Assembly: GCF_014645515.1 (NCBI RefSeq)
Contig: NZ_BMLW01000022.1
Coordinates: forward strand, 295-62,168
DNA from: Oceanobacillus neutriphilus
Lineage (GTDB): Bacteria > Bacillota > Bacilli > Bacillales > Amphibacillaceae
Length of the DNA: 61,874 bases
Direction of reading: 5' to 3'
In this document: piece after piece, positions 8,806 to 17,987 of the stretch
How the letters are laid out: the number at the start of each line of letters is the position of its first letter
Position numbering within the stretch: the stretch's first letter is position 1
Translations under genes and position numbers: made by a program
Notes under the pieces: model-generated
Databases searched by the model: none
What the model saw: only the letters and a program-made list of their open reading frames with translations
What the model was told of the DNA's origin: nothing

Positions 8806-8815
8806 CTATAATAAA

Positions 8816-9979
8816 TTAACCAATAAATTGATGCTCCATACTATCTTCATCATGAACTGTAACAATCACAGATTCAATCTTTCCGTCTTTTGCAGACTGT
8901 ATAGCAAATAACAGATGTTTAAATTGTATTCTATTCTGATTTTCAGGCTGTTGAGTAATTAAATCAGATAAAAAACTGTCTAATGTTTGGTGCGGTGTAT
9001 CTAATGGAAACTCTATACCGAGTGTGCCTTCTAAAACAAATAAACTGGCTGATCCATTAATCAGATAGCGGTTGCCGGTAAGAGGCAGAATATCTTTCGA
9101 TTCAGCTGCAATCGGCTTTTGATCTTCTAACAAGTCTTTTGTAATATCTCTGATAATATCTTCTAATGTAATTAACCCATGTGTGCCTCCAAATTCATCA
9201 AGAACGATGGCGATGGTATAATCTCTTTCCCGCATATCCTTAAAAATATCATCGATTTCCTGATTCATTCTAACATATACTGCAGGACGAATAATGTTTT
9301 TTAAGGAGAAGAAGGCGGGAGATACACCTGTTTTTAGGATACGAAAGAAATCTTTCACATATAATATACCCGCAATTTGATCAATATCCTCTTCGTAAAC
9401 TGGAATTCGTGTAAATTCTACCTCTTGAACGAGGGAAAATACTTCCTCCAGTGTTGCATCTATTTGCAGAACAGTTATTTCTGTACGATGTGTTGCAATT
9501 TCTCCTACATCTTTTCCACTGAATTCAATGATATTCTGAGCTTCACCCGTGTGTTTATCTGACAGCGATTGTAAATTTATATCTGTTTCCATAATAGAAT
9601 TACGGAATATCAGGGATAACCAGTTCCGGATAAGCTGAGGATAATTTTTAGCCAGCCACTTCGGTAATAAGAATCCCAAACTGAACCAGATTCCAAATAA
9701 TAGCATGCTAAAGCCAAACACAATAATGAATTCATTTATTGCTTGAGAAAACAGCGAAACAGAATTGGAGAAATACCGGGCAATTGGAAGGGAAACAGCC
9801 ACATTAAGCCAGGTACTGCTGAAGAGACCGAGAAAAATGACCGCAAAGGGAAAAAAACGAAGAAAAGAATTTGAACGTACTTCTTCATTGATCGGGGCGG
9901 ATAACATTGTTTCCTTGAATGCGTAGTACGTTAAACTAACAAGAATAAAGAACAAAAAAGTAACGATGGGTATCGCCAC
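8816..9979 (-). CDS. HlyC/CorC-family protein (CNNM, CBS pair, CorC_HlyC domain)
   Basis: About 387 residues. The N-terminal CNNM/DUF21-type membrane region has roughly three to four helices (to about residue 120), then come two CBS domains (about 180-300, with the 'VLDEFGGTHGLITLEDI' motif) and a C-terminal CorC_HlyC FAD-like domain. Such proteins are linked to divalent cation transport or tolerance; the exact ion is unknown. The GTG start at 9979 lies 8 bases after GGAGGT, and a longer reading from 10003 would run over that ribosome site. The membrane region seems somewhat shorter than usual, so this may be a divergent member. Confidence 0.85.
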   Translation of the reverse strand: MAIPIVTFLFFILVSLTYYAFKETMLSAPINEEVRSNSFLRFFPFAVIFLGLFSSTWLNVAVSLPIARYFSNSVSLFSQAINEFIIVFGFSMLLFGIWFSLGFLLPKWLAKNYPQLIRNWLSLIFRNSIMETDINLQSLSDKHTGEAQNIIEFSGKDVGEIATHRTEITVLQIDATLEEVFSLVQEVEFTRIPVYEEDIDQIAGILYVKDFFRILKTGVSPAFFSLKNIIRPAVYVRMNQEIDDIFKDMRERDYTIAIVLDEFGGTHGLITLEDIIRDITKDLLEDQKPIAAESKDILPLTGNRYLINGSASLFVLEGTLGIEFPLDTPHQTLDSFLSDLITQQPENQNRIQFKHLLFAIQSAKDGKIESVIVTVHDEDSMEHQFIG

Positions 9980-10057
9980 GGGACAACAACCTCCATTTAT
10001 CACCTTAGATTATCTATCATAGGAAGAGTGATTACTGCTTTAAACCTGTACAGTTTA

Positions 10058-10240
10058 TAAAGTGAAACTTCAACCAGTGGGAGCTTTTCATTCCCTCTGA
10101 TTGGGACTGCGATTACTCGCCCGATCAAAAACGCTGTTAGTTGAACCAATCGGGCCGTTACTGGCTGTTTGATCTCCTGCTTAGAATTTGTGGTCTTTCT
10201 CTATTCATGAAGCGGGAGTCTTACAGCCAGTTACACTGCG
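10058..10240. repeat. Structured palindromic intergenic element, possibly dispersed
   Basis: About 180 bases rich in inverted repeats. A long imperfect hairpin joins 10157-10182 to 10210-10234 (GTTACTGGCTGT with ACAGCCAGTTAC, GATCTCCTGCTT with AAGCGGGAGTC). In addition TGATTGGG (10098-10105) can pair with CCCGATCA (10120-10127), while GCCCGAT (10119-10125) can instead pair with ATCGGGC (10149-10155). GC content is above its surroundings and no ORF fits. Its layout suggests a MITE-like or structured-RNA repeat; copy number cannot be judged here. Confidence 0.45.
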
Positions 10241-10246
10241 GTAAAA

Positions 10247-10273
10247 AAAGCAGGCCATCGTTATGCCTGCTTT
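10247..10273 (-). terminator. Terminator of the ABC-F gene
   Basis: AAAGCAGGC pairs with GCCTGCTTT. Read leftward it is followed by a run of T, 35 bases after the ABC-F stop codon. Confidence 0.85.
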
Positions 10274-10307
10274 CAGTATACAACAATCTGAAAATTATAT
10301 CAATTGC

Positions 10308-12245
10308 TTAATTCTCTTCTAATGCTGCCCATTCATCCATAAAATCATCCAGTTCTTTTTTTAAAGCGGATAACTTATCGGTTAATTCCATTGTCTTTTT
10401 ATGATCATCAAATACATCTGGATTGGTCATTTCCAGTTCAACTGCAGCAATTTCTGTTTCCTTTTCTCCAATCAATGTTTCAAGTTCTTCAATCCGTCGT
10501 TTGCGTTTGCGTTCCTCGCGCTGACGCTGTTTTTCTTCCTGGAAGCTGAGCTTTTTTGCAGAGGCAGCAGGCTCTTCCAGCTCTGTCTGCTGTTCTTGTA
10601 ATTTCAACAAACGGCGTTCCTCTTCCTCTGCCTTTTTCTCTAAATAGTAATCATAGTCGCCAAGGTATATTTTTACATTGCCTGCCTGCATTTCTGCAAC
10701 TTGATCAGCGATGCGGTTAATAAAATAGCGGTCATGAGAAACAAATACAATTGTTCCAGGAAAATCAATTAACGCACTTTCTAATACTTCTTTACTATCG
10801 ATGTCCAAGTGGTTTGTCGGCTCATCAAGTATCAGTAAATTTGCTTTTTGCATTTTTAACTTTGCCAGAGCCAGTCTTGATTTTTCGCCGCCGCTCAAGG
10901 CTGATACAGGCTTTAATACATCCTCGCCGGAGAACAGAAAATTTCCCAGGATAGTGCGGATATCCTTTTCATTAATCAAAGGGTAATCATCCCAAAGCTC
11001 CTGAAGAACTGTTTTATTAGAGTTTAAATTTGCCTGCTCCTGATCGTAGTAACCTACTTGAACATTAGTACCTAATTGTATCTCACCATGCTTCGGCTGA
11101 TGCTTACCTACAATATTTTTTAATAGCGTTGTTTTGCCGACACCATTTGGACCAACCAATGCAATTCGGTCGCCGCGGTTGGCGTGAAGTGAAATGTTTT
11201 GAAAAATCGGCTGGTCTGTATCTGGATATTGAAAAGCTAGATCCTTTATTTTTAGTACATCATTTCCACTTAAACGGTTAATCTGGAAAGAAATAGATGC
11301 AGAAGATTCATCACCTGAAGGGCGGTCGAGGCGGTCTATTTTTTCAAGTTTTTTTCGTCTGCTTTGTGCACGCTTGGTTGTTGATGCACGTGCCAGATTG
11401 CGCTGGATAAAATCCTCCATGCGCTTGATCTCTGTCTGCTGTTTCTCAAATTCTTTCTTCTCCTGCTCGTAATCAAGTGCTTTCTGAGTCAAATAATTAC
11501 TATAGGTTCCATGGAACTTTTTGGAATGGTGTCTGGAAATTTCATAAACAATAGATACGGTTTTATCCAAGAAATAACGGTCATGGGAAACAATAACGAT
11601 GGCGCCGGGATAATTGACTAAATAGCCTTCTAACCATGTGAGTGTGTCAATATCCAAATGGTTTGTCGGTTCATCCAGAATAAGAAGCTGCGGCTTTTGC
11701 AGGAGAAGCTTTCCAAGTGCCAGTCTTGTTTTCTGTCCGCCGCTTAAATCCGTAATCAATGTGTCATAATCATAATCTCCAAAGGATAGTCCATTTAGTA
11801 CGGACTTGATTTCTGCCTGGTACGTATATCCGCCGCTCAATTGATAGTCGTTTTGAAGCTTGTCATATCTTTCGAGCAGCAGCTGATACGCTGCTTGATC
11901 CATTGCAGCGGAGTCTGCCATCTGTGATTCCAGTTCACGTAATTTTTTCTCCATTGCCAAAAGCGGAGTAAATACATCCAGCATTTCCTTCCAAATGGTT
12001 TTACCGGATTCTAAAGTCATATGCTGCGAGAGGTAACCGAATGTTAAATCTTTCGGTTTGAAAATCTCTCCACTGTCGTAAGAGGTTTCGCCCGCCATTA
12101 TTTTTAGCAGGGTTGATTTTCCGGCTCCATTTCGGCCGACTATTGCAATACGCTCATTATCTTTAATCTCAATTTTTATATTAGAAAGAATCTCTTCTGC
12201 TCCAAAGGATTTAGAGATTCCATTTAATTGCATTAAAATCATCAT
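10308..12245 (-). CDS. ydiF: ABC-F type ATPase, YdiF-like
   Basis: About 645 residues with two ABC domains and no membrane helices: Walker A GRNGAGKST and signature LSGGQKTRLALGK in the first, GPNGVGKTT and LSGGEKSRLALAK in the second. A charged inter-domain linker separates them and a C-terminal coiled coil covers about the last 100 residues. ABC-F proteins act on the ribosome as translation factors or in antibiotic protection. Position next to rex matches B. subtilis ydiF. ATG 12245 follows AAAGGATGG; ATG 12242 and 12233 are also possible, and a GTG at 12287 would run through a hairpin. The leader holds several hairpins and a candidate leader peptide. Confidence 0.92.
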   Translation of the reverse strand: MMILMQLNGISKSFGAEEILSNIKIEIKDNERIAIVGRNGAGKSTLLKIMAGETSYDSGEIFKPKDLTFGYLSQHMTLESGKTIWKEMLDVFTPLLAMEKKLRELESQMADSAAMDQAAYQLLLERYDKLQNDYQLSGGYTYQAEIKSVLNGLSFGDYDYDTLITDLSGGQKTRLALGKLLLQKPQLLILDEPTNHLDIDTLTWLEGYLVNYPGAIVIVSHDRYFLDKTVSIVYEISRHHSKKFHGTYSNYLTQKALDYEQEKKEFEKQQTEIKRMEDFIQRNLARASTTKRAQSRRKKLEKIDRLDRPSGDESSASISFQINRLSGNDVLKIKDLAFQYPDTDQPIFQNISLHANRGDRIALVGPNGVGKTTLLKNIVGKHQPKHGEIQLGTNVQVGYYDQEQANLNSNKTVLQELWDDYPLINEKDIRTILGNFLFSGEDVLKPVSALSGGEKSRLALAKLKMQKANLLILDEPTNHLDIDSKEVLESALIDFPGTIVFVSHDRYFINRIADQVAEMQAGNVKIYLGDYDYYLEKKAEEEERRLLKLQEQQTELEEPAASAKKLSFQEEKQRQREERKRKRRIEELETLIGEKETEIAAVELEMTNPDVFDDHKKTMELTDKLSALKKELDDFMDEWAALEEN

Positions 12246-12272
12246 TGCCATCCTTTCTAACTCATTAGAAAA

Positions 12273-12300
12273 CTTGGTTGTCACCAAGCTTTTAGGTGAC
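12273..12300 (-). promoter_or_regulatory. Mutually exclusive hairpins near the ABC-F start
   Basis: GTCACC (12280-12285) can pair with GGTGAC (12295-12300), or ACCAAG (12283-12288) can pair with CTTGGT (12273-12278). The two options share bases and cannot form together. They lie about 30-55 bases before the ABC-F start. Confidence 0.4.
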
Positions 12301-12323
12301 AGCCTTAGTTACACTTATGCAGT

Positions 12324-12421
12324 AAGAAAGTTTATACTTTCTTAACTGTCAAAAAAAGCTGTTCAAAACGTAAATAAAATAATGAAAGGATACGTGCAAT
12401 TACTATCCTTTCTTTTTGAAC
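12324..12421 (-). promoter_or_regulatory. Candidate attenuator in the ABC-F leader
   Basis: Read leftward, GTTCAAAA (12421-12414) can pair with TTTTGAAC (12368-12361), with an inner GAAAGGATA/TATCCTTTC stem. AGC and seven T (12357-12351) follow, the form of a rho-independent terminator about 100 bases ahead of the coding region. A further 8-bp hairpin (AAGAAAGT/ACTTTCTT, 12324-12343) follows it. Confidence 0.45.
12349..12399 (-). CDS. Candidate 16-residue leader peptide of the ABC-F gene
   Basis: A TTG-started mini-ORF encoding MHVSFHYFIYVLNSFF, with AAAGGA six to seven bases before its start. It runs through the terminator-like hairpin and ends in TGA immediately after the T-run. That position, together with the aromatic composition, is what a translation-sensing attenuation peptide would look like. 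The weak start codon and short length leave it speculative. Confidence 0.3.
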   Translation of the reverse strand: MHVSFHYFIYVLNSFF

Positions 12422-12615
12422 AATCCTGTAAAAGGGGAATATAGTTCCACCTATAAGTGTAACGTATCCAAATGGAAGCTACAATAAAATTATAATAAAG
12501 TTCGCCAACTCGGCTCTATTTCTGTTAATATTAATAGTATAGAGTGCACTGACACATTATTTATTTTTTGAAATGTATGTTTTCTATACTTAGTAACTGA
12601 AGAGAGGCCGTTTCA
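12422..12615. other. Divergent promoter region between the ABC-F gene and rex
   Basis: AT-rich, no further ORF. It should contain the rex promoter and the promoter of the ABC-F leader. TATAAT-like hexamers are present (for example near 12491), but no box pair is convincing, and no Rex operator palindrome (TTGTGA-N6-TCACAA) was found. Confidence 0.4.
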
Positions 12616-13251
12616 ATGGAACAAAATAAAATTCCACAGGCAACAGCAAAGCGTTTGCCTTTATACTATCGATTTCTCAATAATTTATATCAGCAGGGGA
12701 AGATGCGCGTATCTTCTAAAGAGTTAAGTGATGCCGTTAAAGTAGATTCTGCAACAATCCGCAGAGATTTTTCCTACTTTGGAGCCCTTGGGAAAAAGGG
12801 TTATGGATATAATGTCGAATATTTATTAGGGTTTTTTAAAAGTACGCTGGACCAGCATGAGATAACCAATGTTGCTTTGATCGGTGTTGGAAATCTTGGG
12901 ACTGCATTTTTACACTATAATTTTTTAAAGAATAATAATATTCGTATCACAATGGCATTTGATGCAGACGAATCAAAAGTAGGGACTGAGGTTGGCGGAG
13001 TTCCTGTTTATCATGTAGACGAGCTGGAAGAGAAAATAAAGGGGATTGAAGTCGCCATTTTAACTATTCCGGCTGAAGAAGCGGATGCTACTGCAGAGAG
13101 GCTGGTTGATTTAGGGATTAAAGGAATCTTGAATTTCACACCGGCACGTATTACTGTGCCAAGCCATATTCGCGTGCATCATATTGATTTAACAGTAGAA
13201 TTGCAATCGCTTGTATATTTTCTCAAGCATTATTCCTTAGAAAAGGAATAG
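12616..13251 (+). CDS. rex: Redox-sensing transcriptional repressor Rex
   Basis: A 211-residue NADH-sensing repressor of fermentation and respiration genes. The N-terminal winged helix (about 1-80) contains [12 protein letters not shown] Rossmann fold follows with the GVGNLG nucleotide loop near residue 93, and the tail includes the swapped C-terminal helix. Length and motifs match YdiH of B. subtilis. The start ATG follows GAAGAGAGG. It is monocistronic, with a terminator shared with the converging ydiK. Confidence 0.96.
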   Translation: MEQNKIPQATAKRLPLYYRFLNNLYQQGKMRVSSKELSDAVKVDSATIRRDFSYFGALGKKGYGYNVEYLLGFFKSTLDQHEITNVALIGVGNLGTAFLHYNFLKNNNIRITMAFDADESKVGTEVGGVPVYHVDELEEKIKGIEVAILTIPAEEADATAERLVDLGIKGILNFTPARITVPSHIRVHHIDLTVELQSLVYFLKHYSLEKE

Positions 13252-13276
13252 GATAGTCTGAATGTTGTTTAACCAT

Positions 13277-13339
13277 AAAAAAACTAGCCCCTTACAGGTC
13301 TTCTAAAATGAAAGAGACTGTTTAAGAGCTAGTTTTTTT
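13277..13339. terminator. Bidirectional terminator between rex and ydiK
   Basis: AAAAAAACTAGC (13277-13288) pairs perfectly with GCTAGTTTTTTT (13328-13339), with a 39-base loop that can fold further. A- and T-tracts at both ends let it serve both genes; the end of ydiK lies at the edge of the arm. Confidence 0.85.
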
Positions 13340-13532
13340 ATTTTTTATTCTTTATTTTAAAATAGAACCGCAGCATCCGGAATCCGGCATAAAAATTTAA
13401 TGCTGCAAATGCGGCTAATACAAGTGTGATTGTATCCCAGACGGTTGCTCCTTTACTCTGGATGCCGAAATAAATAAATAAGGCCCCAAATAATATATAA
13501 ACAATTGCTTTAACTAAATAAGGTCGATGCAT
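13338..13532 (-). CDS. ydiK: YdiK-like small membrane protein
   Basis: A protein of about 64 residues with two hydrophobic segments (about 8-24 and 31-50) and a basic tail (KIKNKK). Its place between ydiL and rex matches ydiK of B. subtilis, whose function is unknown. ATG 13532 follows GGAGGTTAAT and starts one base after the ydiL stop. A longer reading from 13565 would overlap ydiL and ignore that ribosome site. Confidence 0.8.
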   Translation of the reverse strand: MHRPYLVKAIVYILFGALFIYFGIQSKGATVWDTITLVLAAFAALNFYAGFRMLRFYFKIKNKK

Positions 13533-13533
13533 A

Positions 13534-14235
13534 TTAACCTCCAAAGAACAAAATTGTTTGTTCAAGCTGTTGTTGAATTTTTTCCGGATCTAAAAAAAGT
13601 TGAACCAGAACCACAAATGTATTCATTCCTGCATGCACGATGATTGGCACAATAATACGCTTTGTCTGTACATAAAGAAAAGCAAAAACAAATCCCATCG
13701 CTGTATACACTAGTATATGCAGAAAGTCTAAATGAATCACGGCAAAGATAAGCGAAGAAATAAGGGCTGCGAAGAAAAAGTTCATTTTTCTATGCAGAGA
13801 TCCAAAAATTATTTTCCGGAAAATAATTTCTTCCAATATAGGTGCAAAAATTGCCGGAAGAAGAATGAATATAGGTGCAACACGGGCAAGACCCATAAGA
13901 GCCTGAGTATTCTCTGAACCGGGATCTATTCCCAATACCTCTAATTCAATCGTAGCAGCCAGACCTTGAGCAAGAAGCGCCATAAAGATACCGAGAACAG
14001 ACCAGATAATGATAGCACCCACACCCGCAGCGTCGGGATGAGCCCGCACCCGCATATCCGGTCTTAACAGCCAAAGAACAATCACAAGACCGGCGGCAAA
14101 ACTAAAAACAGCCCAATAAATATTAGCAAGCAGCGGGTCTGCATGAAATACCAATACCAGTAATGGTACTGCAAGATAAACAGAGATTTGCATAATGATA
14201 TATGTAAGCATGACATATATATATCTTCGAGTCAT
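13534..14235 (-). CDS. ydiL: CPBP-family intramembrane metalloprotease, YdiL-like
   Basis: A 233-residue protein with about seven to eight membrane helices and the CPBP/Abi motifs: EEIIFRK (EExxxR), then FAVIHLDFLH with the catalytic His and a late MN pair. The family includes Rce1-type proteases and bacteriocin-immunity proteins; the substrate of YdiL is not known. Its place upstream of groES and next to ydiK follows the Bacillus order. The start ATG follows AAAGGAGCG. Confidence 0.88.
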   Translation of the reverse strand: MTRRYIYVMLTYIIMQISVYLAVPLLVLVFHADPLLANIYWAVFSFAAGLVIVLWLLRPDMRVRAHPDAAGVGAIIIWSVLGIFMALLAQGLAATIELEVLGIDPGSENTQALMGLARVAPIFILLPAIFAPILEEIIFRKIIFGSLHRKMNFFFAALISSLIFAVIHLDFLHILVYTAMGFVFAFLYVQTKRIIVPIIVHAGMNTFVVLVQLFLDPEKIQQQLEQTILFFGG

Positions 14236-14643
14236 AAAAACGCTCCTTTAATTTAAAATCAAAAACAGCTGTAAAAGAGAATTGGGAAGAGGAACTGCCC
14301 ATCTTGTCCAATAGAGCAGAACGCATTACAAATGATTTTGTTGGGGCGGATAATCGTACTCCCCAATCCCAACACGAGTAAGTTCGTCATAACGTATATT
14401 CTAACACACCTGTCATTGAAAATTATAATCAGAAGTACATGAAATCATGCATCAAACGCTGAAAAAAATCTATTCTGCCCATTCCTAGTACAAAATTACT
14501 CCAAACATTATATGATGAGATGGGTAGTAACTGTCTGAAAAGTATTTTATCATAGTAAAAGTTTTAAAGTATTAAGTATAGGAAAACAACGTATCTGCAA
14601 AAAAATGAATATAAGTTTTTCTAAAAATTCAACATCATGATGC
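14236..14643. other. Intergenic region between ydiL and groES
   Basis: No ORF with a ribosome site is seen. A GTTGGGG/CCCCAAC-like fold near 14338-14372 could belong to the ydiL leader on the minus strand. The rest is AT-rich. Confidence 0.4.
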
Positions 14644-14672
14644 TTGCATTTTTTGCAAGAATTAATTATTAT
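14644..14672 (+). promoter_or_regulatory. Sigma-A promoter of groESL
   Basis: TTGCAT and TATTAT are 17 bases apart. Transcription would start just before the CIRCE operator. Confidence 0.65.
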
Positions 14673-14683
14673 ATTAATTGGAG

Positions 14684-14710
14684 TTAGCACTCGCTCGATA
14701 AGAGTGCTAA
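14684..14710 (+). promoter_or_regulatory. CIRCE operator for HrcA
   Basis: A perfect TTAGCACTC-N9-GAGTGCTAA palindrome, 39 bases upstream of the groES start. It is the binding site of the heat-shock repressor HrcA, which needs GroE to fold, so groESL is under feedback control. Confidence 0.98.
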
Positions 14711-14719
14711 TAAAAATAA

Positions 14720-15031
<312 letters not shown>

Positions 15032-15061
15032 GCAAATATACGATGAATCTTTAAAAGGAAA

Positions 15062-15101
15062 TTCAAAAAGTCCAATAAAATGACACATCGAACTTTTTGA
15101 A
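15062..15101 (+). repeat. GTTCAAAAAG-type hairpin inside groESL
   Basis: TTCAAAAAGT pairs with ACTTTTTGAA in the groES-groEL gap. A near-identical hairpin occurs at 49267-49300 and a related one at 12361-12421. It may be a small dispersed element, or a processing or stability structure. Confidence 0.6.
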
Positions 15102-15139
15102 CATGTACTTTAATGAAACGAAACCCTGAATCAATTTGA

Positions 15140-16786
<1,647 letters not shown>

Positions 16787-16877
16787 GTCGTTCGCTTAAA
16801 CGGTGATACAACAACGGTTTGAGTGGTCTATTGAATTAAATGACCGCATTTCACTAAAAATCAAGCAAATTATTCAT

Positions 16878-16908
16878 GAGACTCCCGAATTTTTCGGAGT
16901 CTCTTTTT
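16878..16908 (+). terminator. Terminator of groESL
   Basis: GAGACTCCCGAA pairs with TTCGGAGTCTC (one bulged C), followed by five T. Confidence 0.9.
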
Positions 16909-16957
16909 AATGTTTTTGAAAACCTCCTGCTATGCAGGGGATTTTCAAAAACATTAA
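16906..16957. repeat. Long near-perfect palindrome after groEL
   Basis: TTTAATGTTTTTGAAAA (16906-16922) pairs perfectly with TTTTCAAAAACATTAAA (16941-16957), with a further CCTCCTGC/GCAGGGG inner stem. With the T-run of the groEL terminator it may give a second, bidirectional stop. Confidence 0.75.
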
Positions 16958-16970
16958 AAAAATGAAATTC

Positions 16971-16995
16971 AGCCCTTCACTTGATTGTGAGGGCT
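16971..16995 (-). terminator. Terminator of the leftward membrane-protein gene
   Basis: AGCCCTTCAC pairs with GTGAGGGCT (one bulge). Read leftward, a T-rich tract follows. It lies just after the stop of the 17008-17493 gene. Confidence 0.55.
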
Positions 16996-17007
16996 TTACA
17001 TTCAATC

Positions 17008-17493
17008 CTATAGCCTGCGAAGTATTGCACCAAATCCAAATAAAACTAATACTTTGAACACATTGTTAGCTATCTCACCTATCAAAATATCAAAGTTGAC
17101 CATCTGGTATACACTGAGATGAGGATTAGCAAGCATAACAGTAACATACCTATATACGTTATCTCCAATATAATAAATTAAATATATAGTTGCGAAAACT
17201 GTGAAGACGTTCGCTATATTTGCTAAGAGCTTGTTTGTCTTTTCATTACTTTTTCTCAAAACGTTAATAAGTTTGTAGAGGACTAGACTAATCCCAAGCA
17301 AAACTACTACCCTATATCCGACACTAGCTACATCACTTAAAAAACTAACCCAACGAAAATTTGAGACAATTAATTCAAGATTAATAGTTAAAATAAAATT
17401 TCGATCGAAGATTCTATACATTCCATATATCAAATATAGAAAAGCAAAAATTGCATAGGCGCTTGCCGTATCTCTAAGTTTCCCATTTTCCAT
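17008..17493 (-). CDS. Unknown four-helix membrane protein
   Basis: A 161-residue protein with four hydrophobic segments (about 11-30, 47-73, 92-112 and 133-158), the second and third joined by a K/N-rich cytoplasmic loop. No family is recognised. The start ATG has a strong AAAGGAGGG ribosome site. A 40-residue lipoprotein ORF lies 42 bases upstream on the same strand, so the two probably form a small operon. Confidence 0.7.
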   Translation of the reverse strand: MENGKLRDTASAYAIFAFLYLIYGMYRIFDRNFILTINLELIVSNFRWVSFLSDVASVGYRVVVLLGISLVLYKLINVLRKSNEKTNKLLANIANVFTVFATIYLIYYIGDNVYRYVTVMLANPHLSVYQMVNFDILIGEIANNVFKVLVLFGFGAILRRL

Positions 17494-17535
17494 TCTTACC
17501 CTCCTTTATTTTTCCTTGCATTTTATTTTACCATA

Positions 17536-17658
17536 TCAATCCAGCACATCTATAATTACCACATTAAGAATTAGACAATACATTTGGAAACAGCTGTCAT
17601 CACTACAAGCTGCTAAGAACAACATCATACCTGCTAATAAAAATAATAATTTCTTCAA
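17536..17658 (-). CDS. Small lipoprotein (40 residues)
   Basis: A short ORF with a TTG start and an AAGGGA ribosome site about 8 bases upstream. It opens with KKLLFLLAGMMLFLAAC, a lipoprotein signal with a good lipobox (LAAC, Cys18), and leaves a mature peptide of about 23 residues with two more Cys (C23 and C28) and a hydrophobic tail. It lies directly upstream of the unknown membrane protein on the same strand. No family is recognised. The signal and ribosome site argue that it is real despite its length. Confidence 0.55.
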   Translation of the reverse strand: MKKLLFLLAGMMLFLAACSDDSCFQMYCLILNVVIIDVLD

Positions 17659-17936
17659 AAATCGATCCCTTATAATTAATATCGATAAAAGATCAGACTT
17701 AAACAACTTTACTTAAAGAAAGGTTATATCCTGCAATCTTCTAAAATACATAATGATAACGAATAGTTTATTGGCTTCATAATCTCTATATTTTACAAAA
17801 AGGAAAAAGAAGCATTCCTAAATTATAAATGTATAACTATATCTGTCTTGTCTGCTAAACCCAAAAACATTTTTAACAAGAAAAGGAAAGCACAATCTAT
17901 GTAATCTATCCCGCCATAAGTTGTGCCTAAACGTTA
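17659..17936. other. Intergenic region before the ascorbate-type PTS operon
   Basis: AT-rich, no convincing ORF. It should hold the leftward promoter of the lipoprotein/membrane pair. Confidence 0.4.
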
Positions 17937-17965
17937 TTGTGACAGTGTTGTAAGCGTTTTATAAT
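17937..17965 (+). promoter_or_regulatory. Sigma-A promoter with overlapping cre-like site
   Basis: TTGTGA and TATAAT are 17 bases apart. TGTAAGCGTTTTAT (17949-17962) between and across them matches the cre consensus TGNAARCGNWWWCA except at its last two bases. CcpA binding there would block the promoter, implying carbon catabolite repression of the operon. Confidence 0.65.
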
Positions 17966-17987
17966 TATAGTGAGAGGTGAGAGTAAC

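Noticed and set aside
12616..13251. Autoregulatory Rex operator upstream of rex
   Set aside because: No TTGTGA-N6-TCACAA-like palindrome occurs in the divergent region.
17516..17716. 66-codon plus-strand reading frame
   Set aside because: It is antisense to the small lipoprotein ORF and lacks a ribosome site; its peptide has low-complexity Asn runs.
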